DNA of 64,000 bases, taken from NCBI GenBank assembly GCA_017651245.1, contig JAGCDQ010000034.1, positions 1-64,000 of the forward strand, written 5' to 3'. Positions 26,698 to 35,124 of the stretch are shown piece after piece. The stretch is from Bacteroidaceae bacterium. Lineage in GTDB: Bacteria; Bacteroidota; Bacteroidia; Bacteroidales; Bacteroidaceae. The position numbers and the translations under genes were made by a program. The notes under the pieces were generated by a model. It had not been told where the DNA came from and did not search any database. It worked only from the letters and a program-made list of their open reading frames with translations. The first letter of the stretch is position 1; each line of letters opens with the position of its first letter.

Positions 26698-27900
26698 CTA
26701 CCCGTAAGCCCCGAATCCGAAAAAGTAATGTCGTTTCAACCATCGGTAGGGGCGGCTCTGCTCTGGAATGGATTTTGTGTTCATGTCGTGGCTTGGAATA
26801 GTGTTCATTTTTGAGTATTCTTCCATTGCAGTGCCTCGGGTAGTTGTTTCATGGGCATCGTAGCCCTGTATGATTTTTGCCAGGAGATGGGGATTCTCCA
26901 TGATGATGCAGCCTCGTGTGGCTTGGGCTATCTGTTGCCGCATCCCAGTCAGGAACTGAGATTGTGCATAGAGTTCTGTCATGTTGCTGGCATCGGCGTT
27001 GAGGAAGTCGGTTGCCATTTGGATGACAGGACAGAACTCCAAGGCTCCAGAAGGGGATATGTGGTGACTCATACCTGTAGCTCCAGGACAAATGGCTTGT
27101 CCCTCGTCGTCCCAATAGACATCAACGAGGATGACTGGAGCATTGAGGCGTTCGTGGACAAGGAACTGACGTAGTCCGCGTATCTGTTCCTCACTCAGTG
27201 CCTGTTCTGGATGGGCATCGGCTCCAACGGGTCGGTAGATGTAGTACCAAAGATAAGCGGCTCCTTCCCGAGCTACCCGCTCGATGTGCTCTCGGCTCAC
27301 CAGCTCGTCGTAGTTGTTTTTGCAGATGCTGGCGGCTATGCCGAAGATGAGTCCTGCCTTTCGGCAAGCACGTACACCGCGAAGGGTGCGTCCATACACA
27401 TCACCAGCCTGACGTCGACGGTCGCTTTCCTCTTCTAATCCCTCGAGGCTGATGAGTGGGGTGACATTCCCTGCTTGGCGTAGTTGATGGGCGATATCGT
27501 CTGTCAGCAGCGTTCCATTGGTGAATAGCTGGAAGTAGCAGTCATGATGCTTCTGGAAGATGTCGATGAGTCCCTTGTAGAGAAGAGGCTCACCTCCCAA
27601 TATGCCAAAGAACTTGGAACCGTGACGCTTGCTCTCACGGATGATGCCGTCAATCTGTTCCAGGGTCAGACTCTTCCTGCCTCCCTGGCTCACCCAACAA
27701 CCACTGCAAGCCAGATTGCAAGCCTCGGTGACGGAAATCATATTAAAGGCAGGAAAGAACGGTTCACCTTTCTCTTGCCTCTGTTGAAAGTGGCGCATAT
27801 TTGACAGGTTGGGTAGGCAGAAGTTCCAGCAGAACTTCCACAACAACCTGATTGGGGTTTGTCTGAATACCCTCCAGCCGACTTTCATGATGGATTTCAT
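26698..27900 (-). CDS. Radical SAM protein of the isoprenoid/redox operon
   Basis: 400 residues. The cluster motif is CNLACSGC (C61, C65, C68; CxxxCxxC), followed by the SAM-binding GGEP at about 102-105 and a TIM-barrel pattern (FQLFTNGTLLTDDIA, PLISLEGLEEESDRRR). A later cysteine pair (FCPVIQ, RGCIIMEN) could hold an auxiliary cluster but does not match full SPASM spacing. The N-terminus (GWRVFRQTPIRLLWKFCWNFC) is amphipathic and may bind membrane. It likely alters the prenyl product or a partner protein. It is not clearly HpnH (adenosylhopane), which has a different motif context. Confidence 0.85.
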   Translation of the reverse strand: MKSIMKVGWRVFRQTPIRLLWKFCWNFCLPNLSNMRHFQQRQEKGEPFFPAFNMISVTEACNLACSGCWVSQGGRKSLTLEQIDGIIRESKRHGSKFFGILGGEPLLYKGLIDIFQKHHDCYFQLFTNGTLLTDDIAHQLRQAGNVTPLISLEGLEEESDRRRQAGDVYGRTLRGVRACRKAGLIFGIAASICKNNYDELVSREHIERVAREGAAYLWYYIYRPVGADAHPEQALSEEQIRGLRQFLVHERLNAPVILVDVYWDDEGQAICPGATGMSHHISPSGALEFCPVIQMATDFLNADASNMTELYAQSQFLTGMRQQIAQATRGCIIMENPHLLAKIIQGYDAHETTTRGTAMEEYSKMNTIPSHDMNTKSIPEQSRPYRWLKRHYFFGFGAYG

Positions 27901-27961
27901 ATTTGGCTTGGTATTTGTGGTTTATTAGTTTAGTGACTTAATTGTTGAATAGGTGTTGGGG

Positions 27962-28660
27962 CTATTCGGTGACGAGTTTTATCTTTCTGGATGCTAGTTT
28001 CTCACGAAGAGTCTTGGCATACAGTTCTTTCGAGTCCAAACGGATGGCACTCTCTTGTCGTTCCTCTCCTCCATTGATGGGACTTCGGTCGTATTTGGGG
28101 AAGATGATGGCACTGGCAGGACAAGTACGGGCACAAGCTGGGCAGTTGTTCTTGCAGTTCTGAGGATGCACCACTCGGATGCGTTCCTCCACCATTTCAT
28201 ACACTCCAAAGGGACAAAATTCCAGACACTTTCCACATTCAGCACACACGTCCTTGTCAAGCGTGGGATACCATGCATCCTCACCCAATTTACGGGGCAT
28301 CGCTTCCAGCTGCTCTTGCCACTTATCTACCTGCATATCTCGTCCTTCTGCCATCTGACTCTTGTTGACGCCCAAAGCTTCAATCACCTCTTCTGCCGAC
28401 AGGCTTCGAAGATTCAACGTCTTGACACCCTCCACTCCTGCATAGGCAAGGAGGCTCTTCACAGCTCTGGGGTGACAAGCTACAATGGTAGAATCAGCCA
28501 TCTCTTGCACCTCTTTCGACTTGTTCTCACATAATTCACAGAGGTCACTCACCACCTTCACTTCCATCCCTGCCTCCTGAGCAGCAGCAGCCACTTTTGC
28601 CACCGCCACACAGTCAATGAATGTCCTCGACGAACAAGCGCATATTGTTATCTTCATCAT
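27962..28660 (-). CDS. HdrA-N-like ferredoxin protein, first gene of the long operon
   Basis: 232 residues. The first 95 resemble the N-terminal domain of HdrA-type proteins, with cysteines in CACSSRTFIDC, DLCELC and the strand STIVACHPRAV. A dicluster ferredoxin follows (CAECGKCLEFCP at 139-150; CKNNCPACARTCP at 169-181). The C-terminal 45 residues are charged. It probably shuttles low-potential electrons, perhaps to the radical SAM enzyme encoded 61 bp downstream. It may instead connect the operon to the cell's ferredoxin pool. There is no flavin-binding HdrA core. Confidence 0.8.
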   Translation of the reverse strand: MMKITICACSSRTFIDCVAVAKVAAAAQEAGMEVKVVSDLCELCENKSKEVQEMADSTIVACHPRAVKSLLAYAGVEGVKTLNLRSLSAEEVIEALGVNKSQMAEGRDMQVDKWQEQLEAMPRKLGEDAWYPTLDKDVCAECGKCLEFCPFGVYEMVEERIRVVHPQNCKNNCPACARTCPASAIIFPKYDRSPINGGEERQESAIRLDSKELYAKTLREKLASRKIKLVTE

Positions 28661-28667
28661 AATCTAT

Positions 28668-28800
28668 AACCTTTAGTCTTTAACCTTTAGTCTTTAACCT
28701 TTAACCGATAACCGATAACCGATAACCTTTAACCGATAACCTTTAACCGATAACCTTTAACCGATAACCTTTAACCGATAACCGATAACCCTTAACCCTT
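28668..28800. repeat. Nineteen-unit heptad array between regulator and first operon gene
   Basis: Unbroken 7-mers, mostly AACCTTT and AACCGAT, with AGTCTTT near the start and AACCCTT at the end. It spans almost all of the 142-bp gap between the LytTR gene and the ferredoxin gene. No -7 promoter box is visible within it. Confidence 0.95.
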
Positions 28801-28802
28801 AT

Positions 28803-29591
28803 CTATCCTCCCGTCGTCATCCAGTTTTTGAACTCTGCCGCCTTGTTCTTGCTGATGAAGAGAGGTTCTGGCAGTTCAATCGGCATGCTCACGAGGAGAC
28901 GGCTATCGAACCATACGACAATCTCCTTTACACAGTCTCTCGCCACGATGTATTGTTTGTTGGCACGGAAGAATCGAGTGGGATCTAAACCGCCGATGAT
29001 GGAATCAAGTGAACGGTTGTAAAGCATCATCTGGCCCGACTTTAGGTAGATTTGAGTCTTACGGTCGGTGCTGTAGATGCATGCCACATCATCCATGCTG
29101 ACAGGCACGAGCTTATCTTTCACGGGTACGAGCAATGAGGTCGTGTAGTCGTTGGAAGCAGCGGCGGGTTTCATCTTCATCATGCGCTGCAAATACTCAA
29201 TCACGTCGCTGTGTGACCATCTCTTGAACTTCTCAAGGGCACGTTCCAGCTCGGAGGTCTTGATGGGTTTGAGCAGGTAGTCAACGCTGTTCACGGTGAA
29301 GGCATCGAGTGCATATTGGTCATAAGCCGTGGTGAACACGATGGGGACGGTGACTTCCATCTCCTGAAAGAGGGTGAATGCCGAACCGTCGCTCAGATGG
29401 ATGTCCATGAAGATGAGGTCGGGGGCTGGATTGCTGGTCAGCCACCTGACGGTCTGCTGGACACTTTCCAACACCTTCAATATCTCAATCTCAGAATCTA
29501 TCTCTTGCAACATGGCGATGAGATTCTCGCTCGCCGCAGTCTCGTCTTCTATAATCAGTACTTTCATATCTGTCGTTCCCTCCTTTTTCAT
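28803..29591 (-). CDS. LytTR-family response regulator
   Basis: 262 residues from the first ATG. An internal start at MKVLIIEDETAASEN, nine residues in, is more usual for the family. The receiver domain (about 10-125) has the phosphorylation site in LIFMDIHLSDG and the K in YLLKPI. A LytTR DNA-binding domain fills about 155-250 (DRKTQIYLKSG, RFFRANKQYIV). The start overlaps the kinase stop by 4 bp. Since the long operon follows on the same strand after only a heptad array, this pair is the natural candidate for its regulation, though LytTR sites were not located. Confidence 0.93.
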   Translation of the reverse strand: MKKEGTTDMKVLIIEDETAASENLIAMLQEIDSEIEILKVLESVQQTVRWLTSNPAPDLIFMDIHLSDGSAFTLFQEMEVTVPIVFTTAYDQYALDAFTVNSVDYLLKPIKTSELERALEKFKRWSHSDVIEYLQRMMKMKPAAASNDYTTSLLVPVKDKLVPVSMDDVACIYSTDRKTQIYLKSGQMMLYNRSLDSIIGGLDPTRFFRANKQYIVARDCVKEIVVWFDSRLLVSMPIELPEPLFISKNKAAEFKNWMTTGG

Positions 29592-30592
29592 TTTAGTGGT
29601 AAAATGACTTTGAACTCCTTGTCTGTCTGCTCCACACGAATCAGACGGTTCATCAGCAATGAGAAGCGTTTCTCCAAATTACTCAACCCCGTTCCATGCG
29701 TTTCGGGCTTGTACTGCTTGGGATATAGGGGATTGATGACCATGAGTTCCTTCTCATTATTCATCACGATGTCCACTCTCATCCTATGCTCGCTGTCTAT
29801 CATGTTGTGAACGGTCACGTTCTCAATCAATGGCAAAAGTGCCAGTACGGGAATGGACAGATTCAGGCAGTCGGCTGGTACGTCGATGTGAACATCCAGT
29901 TTCCCTGCATATCGCACTTCCATCACCTCACTGAACGAACGGGCAAATTCCAGTTCTTCCTCCAGTGGCACGAGTCCCTTTCGTTCGCTCTGAAGGATGT
30001 AACGGAAAATATCGCTTAGGTGGTCGATGTAACAGATGGTCAACTTGTCGTCTTTCTTTCTCACCAGACTGCTGATGCCACCCAAGGAGTTGAAGAAGAA
30101 ATGGGGGTTGATCTGATTGGTCAAGGCTGTGCAACGGCTCTGCAAACTTTCAATTCTCAGTTGTTGCAGCTCTTCCTCCTTTTTCTGGTGGATGATGCTC
30201 AGATAGTTGGTGAAGCCGAGCAGCAGACCCATCATGCCCATGACGATGAACTGGAAGTTGAGGATGATGGGACGTACATCGAAGCCTGTGCAGATCAGTG
30301 CCGTGATGCCTTTGTAGATACCGTATGCCACGATGGTGAACACCACGTTGGGCAGGATGCGGCGTGAGAGCGATTGCATTTTCAACCATCGTTGGTTGAA
30401 GAACAATAGTCCGATGGAGATAGCCCAGAAAAGGAGGAAACGGATGAGCATGTTGTCAATGAAACAAGTCCGTCCCTCGGCAGGCACACAATTCCAGTCC
30501 CAACTCAGAAAAAGCAGGTTAGGATAACTGACGAATGCCGTGCACACCAGGCTGGCCAGCAGAATCTTGTTGAAAGATTTATCGTATTTCAT
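29588..30592 (-). CDS. LytS-type membrane sensor histidine kinase
   Basis: 334 residues. Four membrane helices (ILLASLVCTAFVSYPNLLFL, FLLFWAISIGLLFF, NVVFTIVAYGIYKGITALI, FIVMGMMGLLLGFTNYLSI) and a coiled coil lead into the His_kinase motif LTNQINPHFFFNSLGG, with the phospho-acceptor His in NPHF. The ATPase part has LPLIENVTVHN and a GTGLSNLEKRF glycine box. There is no large outer domain, so sensing is likely within the membrane. A well-matched promoter lies at 30627-30658. Confidence 0.93.
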   Translation of the reverse strand: MKYDKSFNKILLASLVCTAFVSYPNLLFLSWDWNCVPAEGRTCFIDNMLIRFLLFWAISIGLLFFNQRWLKMQSLSRRILPNVVFTIVAYGIYKGITALICTGFDVRPIILNFQFIVMGMMGLLLGFTNYLSIIHQKKEEELQQLRIESLQSRCTALTNQINPHFFFNSLGGISSLVRKKDDKLTICYIDHLSDIFRYILQSERKGLVPLEEELEFARSFSEVMEVRYAGKLDVHIDVPADCLNLSIPVLALLPLIENVTVHNMIDSEHRMRVDIVMNNEKELMVINPLYPKQYKPETHGTGLSNLEKRFSLLMNRLIRVEQTDKEFKVILPLK

Positions 30593-30626
30593 TCGGTAAA
30601 GTTCATTAATGACCTTTTTGACGTGG

Positions 30627-30658
30627 CAAAGTTAATAAATAATGTGGAGCCCTCCAAA
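30627..30658 (-). promoter_or_regulatory. Promoter for kinase/regulator pair, possibly for the whole 25-kb gene run
   Basis: On the minus strand TTTG (30655-30658), 20 nt, then TAACTTTG (30627-30634), a full match to the Bacteroidota vegetative promoter. I see no comparable promoter between here and 5923 on this strand, but could not scan exhaustively. Confidence 0.7.
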
Positions 30659-30704
30659 CCTCCTTGCATGAAAACGTAAAAACAGCACGTCATGCCGATT
30701 TTTA

Positions 30705-30736
30705 CAAACAAAAAGAAACCCTCCTTTTGGGGAGGG
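30705..30736 (-). terminator. Rho-independent terminator after the CobW-type gene
   Basis: Stem CCCTCC/GGAGGG (30719-30736) followed on the minus strand by TTTCTTTTTG. It lies 12 bp past the stop codon of the gene at 30748. Confidence 0.85.
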
Positions 30737-30747
30737 CCTCATCTGTT

Positions 30748-31836
30748 TTACACGATTCGGTGGGTGGGGTTCGGTCGTCCTGGTTGCAAATACCTCCAGG
30801 CGAGCACTTCGTCTTCGTATTGTCCGTCAATCGCCTCGACCAACACCTTCCGAATGATCTCATCGAGATGTTCTGGGGTGGTTTCCACACGGGCGTTGAT
30901 GATGAGTTTCACATTGTCGCTCACACCCGCAGAACCACGCAACTGAAGGGTGGATGCTTCACCCGTGATATTACCAACGGCATATTGCTTGCCATTTTCG
31001 GCAATCACCTTCACATGACCCACACGCAGTTTTTCCTTCTTGATGACTTTGGCGATACCTGCCATGATGTCCTTCAGCACGGTGTCCCAAAAGACGTTCT
31101 GACCGCTCAATGCAATGGTGCCATTGAGCCAACCTAACACAGCCTCACCATGAGCATATTTGTCGTAGTCAATATCGAGAATCTTCGTGCCCTCGCCCTG
31201 ACGATTGGCAACCTCTTGGAACCATTCCTTGATACCTGTTCCCCTTATTGTACTGGCTGCCATCACCTTTGTGTGGTGGAAGCAAGCCTGCGTGTCCTTG
31301 ATGAGTTTCTCCAACTCTTCGTCACTTAATAAATCAGTTTTAGTAATCAATATTATCTCGCTCTCTTCCAATTGCTTACGGTAGATATAAGCAGCATCTT
31401 CGTGTAGTCCACCATCACCTCCATAGAGGATAGATTTTAGACGGGCAGGGTCGCTCAGTACGGTCAACGGAGAGACAATCACTTCCGTGTTGTGATACTG
31501 CTTCAGAGGACGCACAATCGTGGCAGTCAGGTCGGCACAACTACCTACAGGTTCTGCCAAAATCACATCAGCCTCCACATCCTTTCGCAAGGAATGAATA
31601 GCATCCACAAAGCCATTGAAATTGCAACAGAAACAACTGCCAGCCACCTCTGCCACTTGCAAATTTGCTTGCTTCAGCAGTCGGCTGTCTACGAGTTCGG
31701 GAGCCTGGTCGTTGGTGATGAGTCCCACACGCTTGCCCTGAGCCATCAGTCGCTGGGCAACGTCCCAAATCAGGGTGGTCTTTCCTGCTCCGAGGAAACC
31801 ACCACATAGAATCAATCTTGTCTGGTTCATGTTCAT
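30748..31836 (-). CDS. CobW/G3E-family GTPase (metallochaperone type)
   Basis: 362 residues. The P-loop is GGFLGAGKTT (about 12-21), the metal-binding CxCC motif appears as CFCCNF (about 68-73), the guanine motif as ITKTDLL (about 158-164), and a CobW C-terminal domain follows. G3E GTPases deliver metals such as zinc or cobalt to client proteins in the cytoplasm. It lies 23 bp downstream of the aquaglyceroporin gene and is probably cotranscribed, an unusual pairing that hints at a shared small-molecule or metalloid role. The start at MNMNQTRLILCGG could be either of two Met codons. Confidence 0.9.
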   Translation of the reverse strand: MNMNQTRLILCGGFLGAGKTTLIWDVAQRLMAQGKRVGLITNDQAPELVDSRLLKQANLQVAEVAGSCFCCNFNGFVDAIHSLRKDVEADVILAEPVGSCADLTATIVRPLKQYHNTEVIVSPLTVLSDPARLKSILYGGDGGLHEDAAYIYRKQLEESEIILITKTDLLSDEELEKLIKDTQACFHHTKVMAASTIRGTGIKEWFQEVANRQGEGTKILDIDYDKYAHGEAVLGWLNGTIALSGQNVFWDTVLKDIMAGIAKVIKKEKLRVGHVKVIAENGKQYAVGNITGEASTLQLRGSAGVSDNVKLIINARVETTPEHLDEIIRKVLVEAIDGQYEDEVLAWRYLQPGRPNPTHRIV

Positions 31837-31859
31837 ATTGTTTTTTTGACGTTATCACG

Positions 31860-32681
31860 TTATTTAGCCATTCCACATCCGCACGTCTTGTTCTTCTTCT
31901 CATTGATGGGTTCGAGTACATATTTGAAGAACAATGCTGCCAAACTGGAACCTATGATAGGTGCGAGCACATACACCCAGAACCAACCGCCGACAGCATC
32001 GGGAAGGGCTGCGTCGCCCCATCCAGCCAAATACGCCACGATGCGAGGACCCAAATCACGGGCAGGATTGAGGCCTGCTTGTGTCAGGGGGGCGATGAAG
32101 AAGATGATGCTGCTCACCGTCAATCCGATGAACACAGGCTGCAAGTCGGAAGAGGGGCGTCCCACGTTGCAATCTTCTGTCAACGCAAAGATGAACAGTG
32201 CTAACAGGAACGTGCCGAAACCCTCGGCACACATGGCCAAAGGCAGCGAAACCACAGAGACAGTGGCATCGCCAGGGTTGGGGTAGAACTCGCCAAACAT
32301 ACGGGCTGTGTCCACCGATGCCGCTGTGCCACGTATAATCTCGTGGACAGCCTCATAGTGTTCGATGGACGCAGAAAACAGACCGAAGAGTATCAACCCA
32401 GCCAACAGGGCGCCCAACAATTGTGCCACTAAATAAAGTGGGAGTTTCTTGGCACCCATGCGACCAGCCAGCACCATTGCCACAGACACGGCTGGGTTCA
32501 AGTGTGCACAACAGATGTTGCGTGTCAGGAAAATGGCCAATGTCACACCCAACCCCCATACCAATCCAATTTGGAAAATGCTGTTATATTCGCCAAAAAG
32601 AACTGCCACAGCCACACTGCAGCAACCTAAGAGTGTGAGAACAAACGTTCCCATCAACTCGCCAATAAAGTCTCTTACCAT
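31860..32681 (-). CDS. Aquaglyceroporin (MIP family) with Cys-rich tail
   Basis: 273 residues from the ATG at 32681; the promoter box at 32718-32725 makes the upstream ATG at 32720 impossible. Six membrane helices and both pore motifs are seen: HLNPAVSVAM and GLNPARDLGPR. The Asp after NPAR is typical of glycerol-type channels rather than strict water channels. The C-terminus ends in NKTCGCGMAK, where two cysteines and Met could bind metal. It forms a likely two-gene unit with the G3E GTPase downstream. Confidence 0.9.
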   Translation of the reverse strand: MVRDFIGELMGTFVLTLLGCCSVAVAVLFGEYNSIFQIGLVWGLGVTLAIFLTRNICCAHLNPAVSVAMVLAGRMGAKKLPLYLVAQLLGALLAGLILFGLFSASIEHYEAVHEIIRGTAASVDTARMFGEFYPNPGDATVSVVSLPLAMCAEGFGTFLLALFIFALTEDCNVGRPSSDLQPVFIGLTVSSIIFFIAPLTQAGLNPARDLGPRIVAYLAGWGDAALPDAVGGWFWVYVLAPIIGSSLAALFFKYVLEPINEKKNKTCGCGMAK

Positions 32682-32717
32682 CTTTGTTGTTGATTGTCTG
32701 ATACCATAATTTTTATG

Positions 32718-32725
32718 CAAAGATA
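32718..32725 (-). promoter_or_regulatory. Promoter -7 box of the aquaglyceroporin gene
   Basis: Minus-strand TATCTTTG. Transcription would start near 32711, which fixes the translation start at 32681. Confidence 0.6.
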
Positions 32726-32878
32726 ATCAATTGTTTCTATCCATGCACCAGTTCTCTTCGTCATCACGAAAAGCACTTGTTTCATCACGAAAACCTTTCA
32801 TGCTCCAGAAAAAACTGTAAACCGTAAACTGTAAACTATTTCGTACTCTCGTTCGAAAATAAAAAGACAGGAATTTAT

Positions 32879-32909
32879 TTTGTATTTCTCTCACTTACTC
32901 GTACCTTTG
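32879..32909 (+). promoter_or_regulatory. Promoter of the YjbQ gene
   Basis: TTTG (32879-32882), 19 nt, TACCTTTG (32902-32909). The ATG at 32928 follows by 18 nt, so the in-frame ATG at 32880 is not used. Confidence 0.7.
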
Positions 32910-32927
32910 CACCCAAATTCAGAAACG

Positions 32928-33344
32928 ATGACAATCAATCAAGTAGAAATCACACTCCAATCCAAATCTCGTGGCTTTCATCTGGTGACGAACGAGATCG
33001 TACGGCAGTTGCCCTCATTACCTAAGATGGGCATCATCAACATTTTTTGCAAGCACACCAGCTGTGGACTGAGCATCAACGAGAATGCTGACCCCGACGT
33101 TCGTGTGGATATGGAAACCATCTTCAATCGTTTGGTTCCTGAAAACCGCCCTGAATATGAGCACACCTTAGAGGGAGCCGACGATATGCCTGCTCATGCC
33201 AAATCCACCCTGAGTGGCGTGAGCCTTACCATTCCTATCACCAATGGACGCCTGAATCTTGGCACCTGGCAAGGCATTTATTTCTGTGAGTACAGAAATT
33301 ATGGAGGACCAAGAAAGCTCGTGGTGACCATCATGGGCGAATAG
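32928..33344 (+). CDS. YjbQ/UPF0047 family protein (secondary thiamine-phosphate synthase type)
   Basis: 138 residues from ATG 32928, the usual length. Family motifs are clear: HTSCGLSINENADPDVR, EGADDMPAHAKS and LGTWQGIYFCEYRN. Proteins of this family can complement thiamine-phosphate synthase loss, but the physiological role is unsettled. The sequence is complete to VVTIMGE. Directly after the stop begins a foreign fragment of an SLC13 transporter on the other strand. Confidence 0.9.
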   Translation: MTINQVEITLQSKSRGFHLVTNEIVRQLPSLPKMGIINIFCKHTSCGLSINENADPDVRVDMETIFNRLVPENRPEYEHTLEGADDMPAHAKSTLSGVSLTIPITNGRLNLGTWQGIYFCEYRNYGGPRKLVVTIMGE

Positions 33345-33349
33345 CTCAT

Positions 33350-33560
33350 GGCAACGGCAGCGGTGTTCGAGATGAATTCGGTGATGAATGTGCCGACCAA
33401 ACAAACGGCAGTCATCACTACAATCGGGTTGGTGCCGCACACGTCGAGGATACCGTTGGCGAGCCATTCGGCGATGCCCGTCTTCTGGATGGCGAGACCG
33501 AGGACGGCACTGCCGGCGATGACCGACTTGCTGGATGCTGTCACCTTGTTCACCCAGTCA
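33350..33560 (-). pseudogene. SLC13/DASS-type transporter internal fragment
   Basis: About 68 codons on the minus strand (DWVNKVTASSKSVIAGSAVLG ... FITEFISNTAAVAM). The SNT-containing stretch is the sodium/substrate-binding signature of divalent-anion symporters, which are 450-600 residues long. Upstream it meets a stop within a few codons. Downstream it runs into the antisense of the YjbQ gene. Both ends are therefore breakpoints. Confidence 0.6.
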
Positions 33561-33561
33561 G

Positions 33562-33638
33562 AAAGTCAACTCGTCACAGCCTGTGCCACTTACCAAGAGC
33601 GTGTGGCTGAATATCGTCGGAAGACAGATATGGAGTGA
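33562..33638 (+). pseudogene. Orphan C-terminal tail of an unidentified gene
   Basis: The plus strand reads ESQLVTACATYQERVAEYRR plus KTDME and a stop, with codon use like real genes, but has no start or upstream body because the SLC13 fragment precedes it. Family not recognised. Confidence 0.35.
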
Positions 33639-33652
33639 ATGACTTCTTCTTG

Positions 33653-34453
33653 TTATTTGCTGAGTTCAACGATGGTGCCGCATGAGAAGGGCTGAATCTG
33701 TTCACCCATCACTGCCTTGAGCGTGGCGAAAACTTTGTCGCCTGTGCAATGGCTGGTGTAGAACTGTGTGTTGGGATAGGTTCCCATGAGTCGCTTCGCC
33801 AGTTCGGTGAGTTCTTCCTCTCCTTCATGGTCATCCAGCAGATGGAATCCTCCGACCACCATCTTGACAGGGTAGGGGCAAGCCGCAAGGATGTTCTCCA
33901 AACCACTATGGGCGCATCCCGTGAAGAGCAAGCCATCCGTGTAGAGTGCCAGTTCGTGACGGAAATCATCGTTTACATAAATGCCCTCAACATTCTGTAC
34001 AAATAGATGCTGGTTTCCCTGAGGCATCGGATGCTTTTGTGGAATATGGGCAATGACATGAAGTCCTCCGGCAATCTCTTGTGTTTGATGGACCAGCAAT
34101 AGATGTTCATCCATGTTTTGGGGCCACTCTGTTGTGATGCTGTGCAGACATTTCCGTTTGGAGAAAAACTTTCCCTTGACCGCATCGGGCGACACGATGA
34201 CTTGGACTTGATCGTTGAGGCTCATGAGGTGTCTCAGTCCTCCTGCATGGTCGCTGTGTCCGTGAGAGAGAAACACGTAATCCATCCTGCTGAGGTCAAT
34301 GCCCAGTTGCTCGGCGTTACGGACAAACACATCGCTGGCTCCCGTGTCCAACAGGATACGATATTTGTCTGTCTCTAACAGGATGGACAGGCCATGCTCT
34401 GTCTGGAGATGACTGTCACAACTTCGATTATCCGCTAAGACTGTCCACTTCAT
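33653..34453 (-). CDS. Metallo-beta-lactamase fold hydrolase (MptE/pterin-synthase-like group)
   Basis: 266 residues. The metal site FLSHGHSDHAGG (HxHxDH) is at about 62-73, preceded by ILLDTGASD, with later histidines in FTGCAHSGLENI and VVGGFHLL. This arrangement fits the group related to the beta-ribofuranosylaminobenzene phosphate synthase-like hydrolases (COG1237). Cytoplasmic; substrate unknown. The glutathione peroxidase gene lies 26 bp upstream on the same strand. Confidence 0.88.
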   Translation of the reverse strand: MKWTVLADNRSCDSHLQTEHGLSILLETDKYRILLDTGASDVFVRNAEQLGIDLSRMDYVFLSHGHSDHAGGLRHLMSLNDQVQVIVSPDAVKGKFFSKRKCLHSITTEWPQNMDEHLLLVHQTQEIAGGLHVIAHIPQKHPMPQGNQHLFVQNVEGIYVNDDFRHELALYTDGLLFTGCAHSGLENILAACPYPVKMVVGGFHLLDDHEGEEELTELAKRLMGTYPNTQFYTSHCTGDKVFATLKAVMGEQIQPFSCGTIVELSK

Positions 34454-34479
34454 ATTGCTTCTTCTGAACCGAAAAACCT

Positions 34480-35007
34480 TTACTTGAGATAATTCATTAT
34501 ATCTGTTTCGATATCAGCAATTTTTACAGCCGATTCGTAACGCTTCAATACTTGCCCGTCACGAGAGATGAGGAACTTGGTGAAGTTCCATCTGATGTCA
34601 CCTTCAAAGCCCTTTTGTGCTTTCAGCCAGGCGTAGAGTGGGTGCTCGTTCTCACCGTTCACCTCAATCTTGTCAAACTGAGGGAACTGGATGGCAAAGT
34701 TAGCTGTGCAGAACTGGTGAATTTCCTGAATGGAGCCAGGAGCCTGTTGCCCGAACTGGTTGCAAGGGAAGTCGAGAATCTCCAGACCCTCATTGCGGTA
34801 CTTTTCATACAGTGCCTCCAAGTCCTTGTACTGAGGCGTAAACCCACATCGGGTGGCAGTGTTCACAACCAGCAGCACTTTCCCTTTATAGTCAGCGAGT
34901 GATACCTCCTTGCCTCCATCATCCTTCACCTTGAAATCATAAATACCCTGCGCTGATACTGTCAGCACACAAACCATTGCCAATAGGCTAAAAATAATTC
35001 TTTTCAT
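34480..35007 (-). CDS. Secreted glutathione peroxidase-like thiol peroxidase
   Basis: 175 residues from ATG 35007, chosen because a signal peptide (FSLLAMVCVLTVSAQG) begins there. The active site is intact: Cys in NTATRCGFTPQY, Gln in FPCNQFGQQ, and Trp-Asn in RWNFTKFL. Bacterial members usually use thioredoxin. Export to the periplasm is unusual compared with the common cytoplasmic form. It removes hydroperoxides and may protect the envelope. Confidence 0.9.
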   Translation of the reverse strand: MKRIIFSLLAMVCVLTVSAQGIYDFKVKDDGGKEVSLADYKGKVLLVVNTATRCGFTPQYKDLEALYEKYRNEGLEILDFPCNQFGQQAPGSIQEIHQFCTANFAIQFPQFDKIEVNGENEHPLYAWLKAQKGFEGDIRWNFTKFLISRDGQVLKRYESAVKIADIETDIMNYLK

Positions 35008-35124
35008 ATCCGTTCTGTTTTTGCTGGCAAATTTACTCATTTTTTGCGAAACATGAGCCAGTTTCTTATACATTTTAGGGTTTTCTTCCATTATTTGAAG
35101 GATTCCTTTAGCGTTTTAGCTCGA

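Noticed and set aside
28668..28800. CRISPR array or telomere-like end
   Set aside because: Units are 7 bp with no spacers, and coding genes lie on both sides. It is a heptad tandem array.
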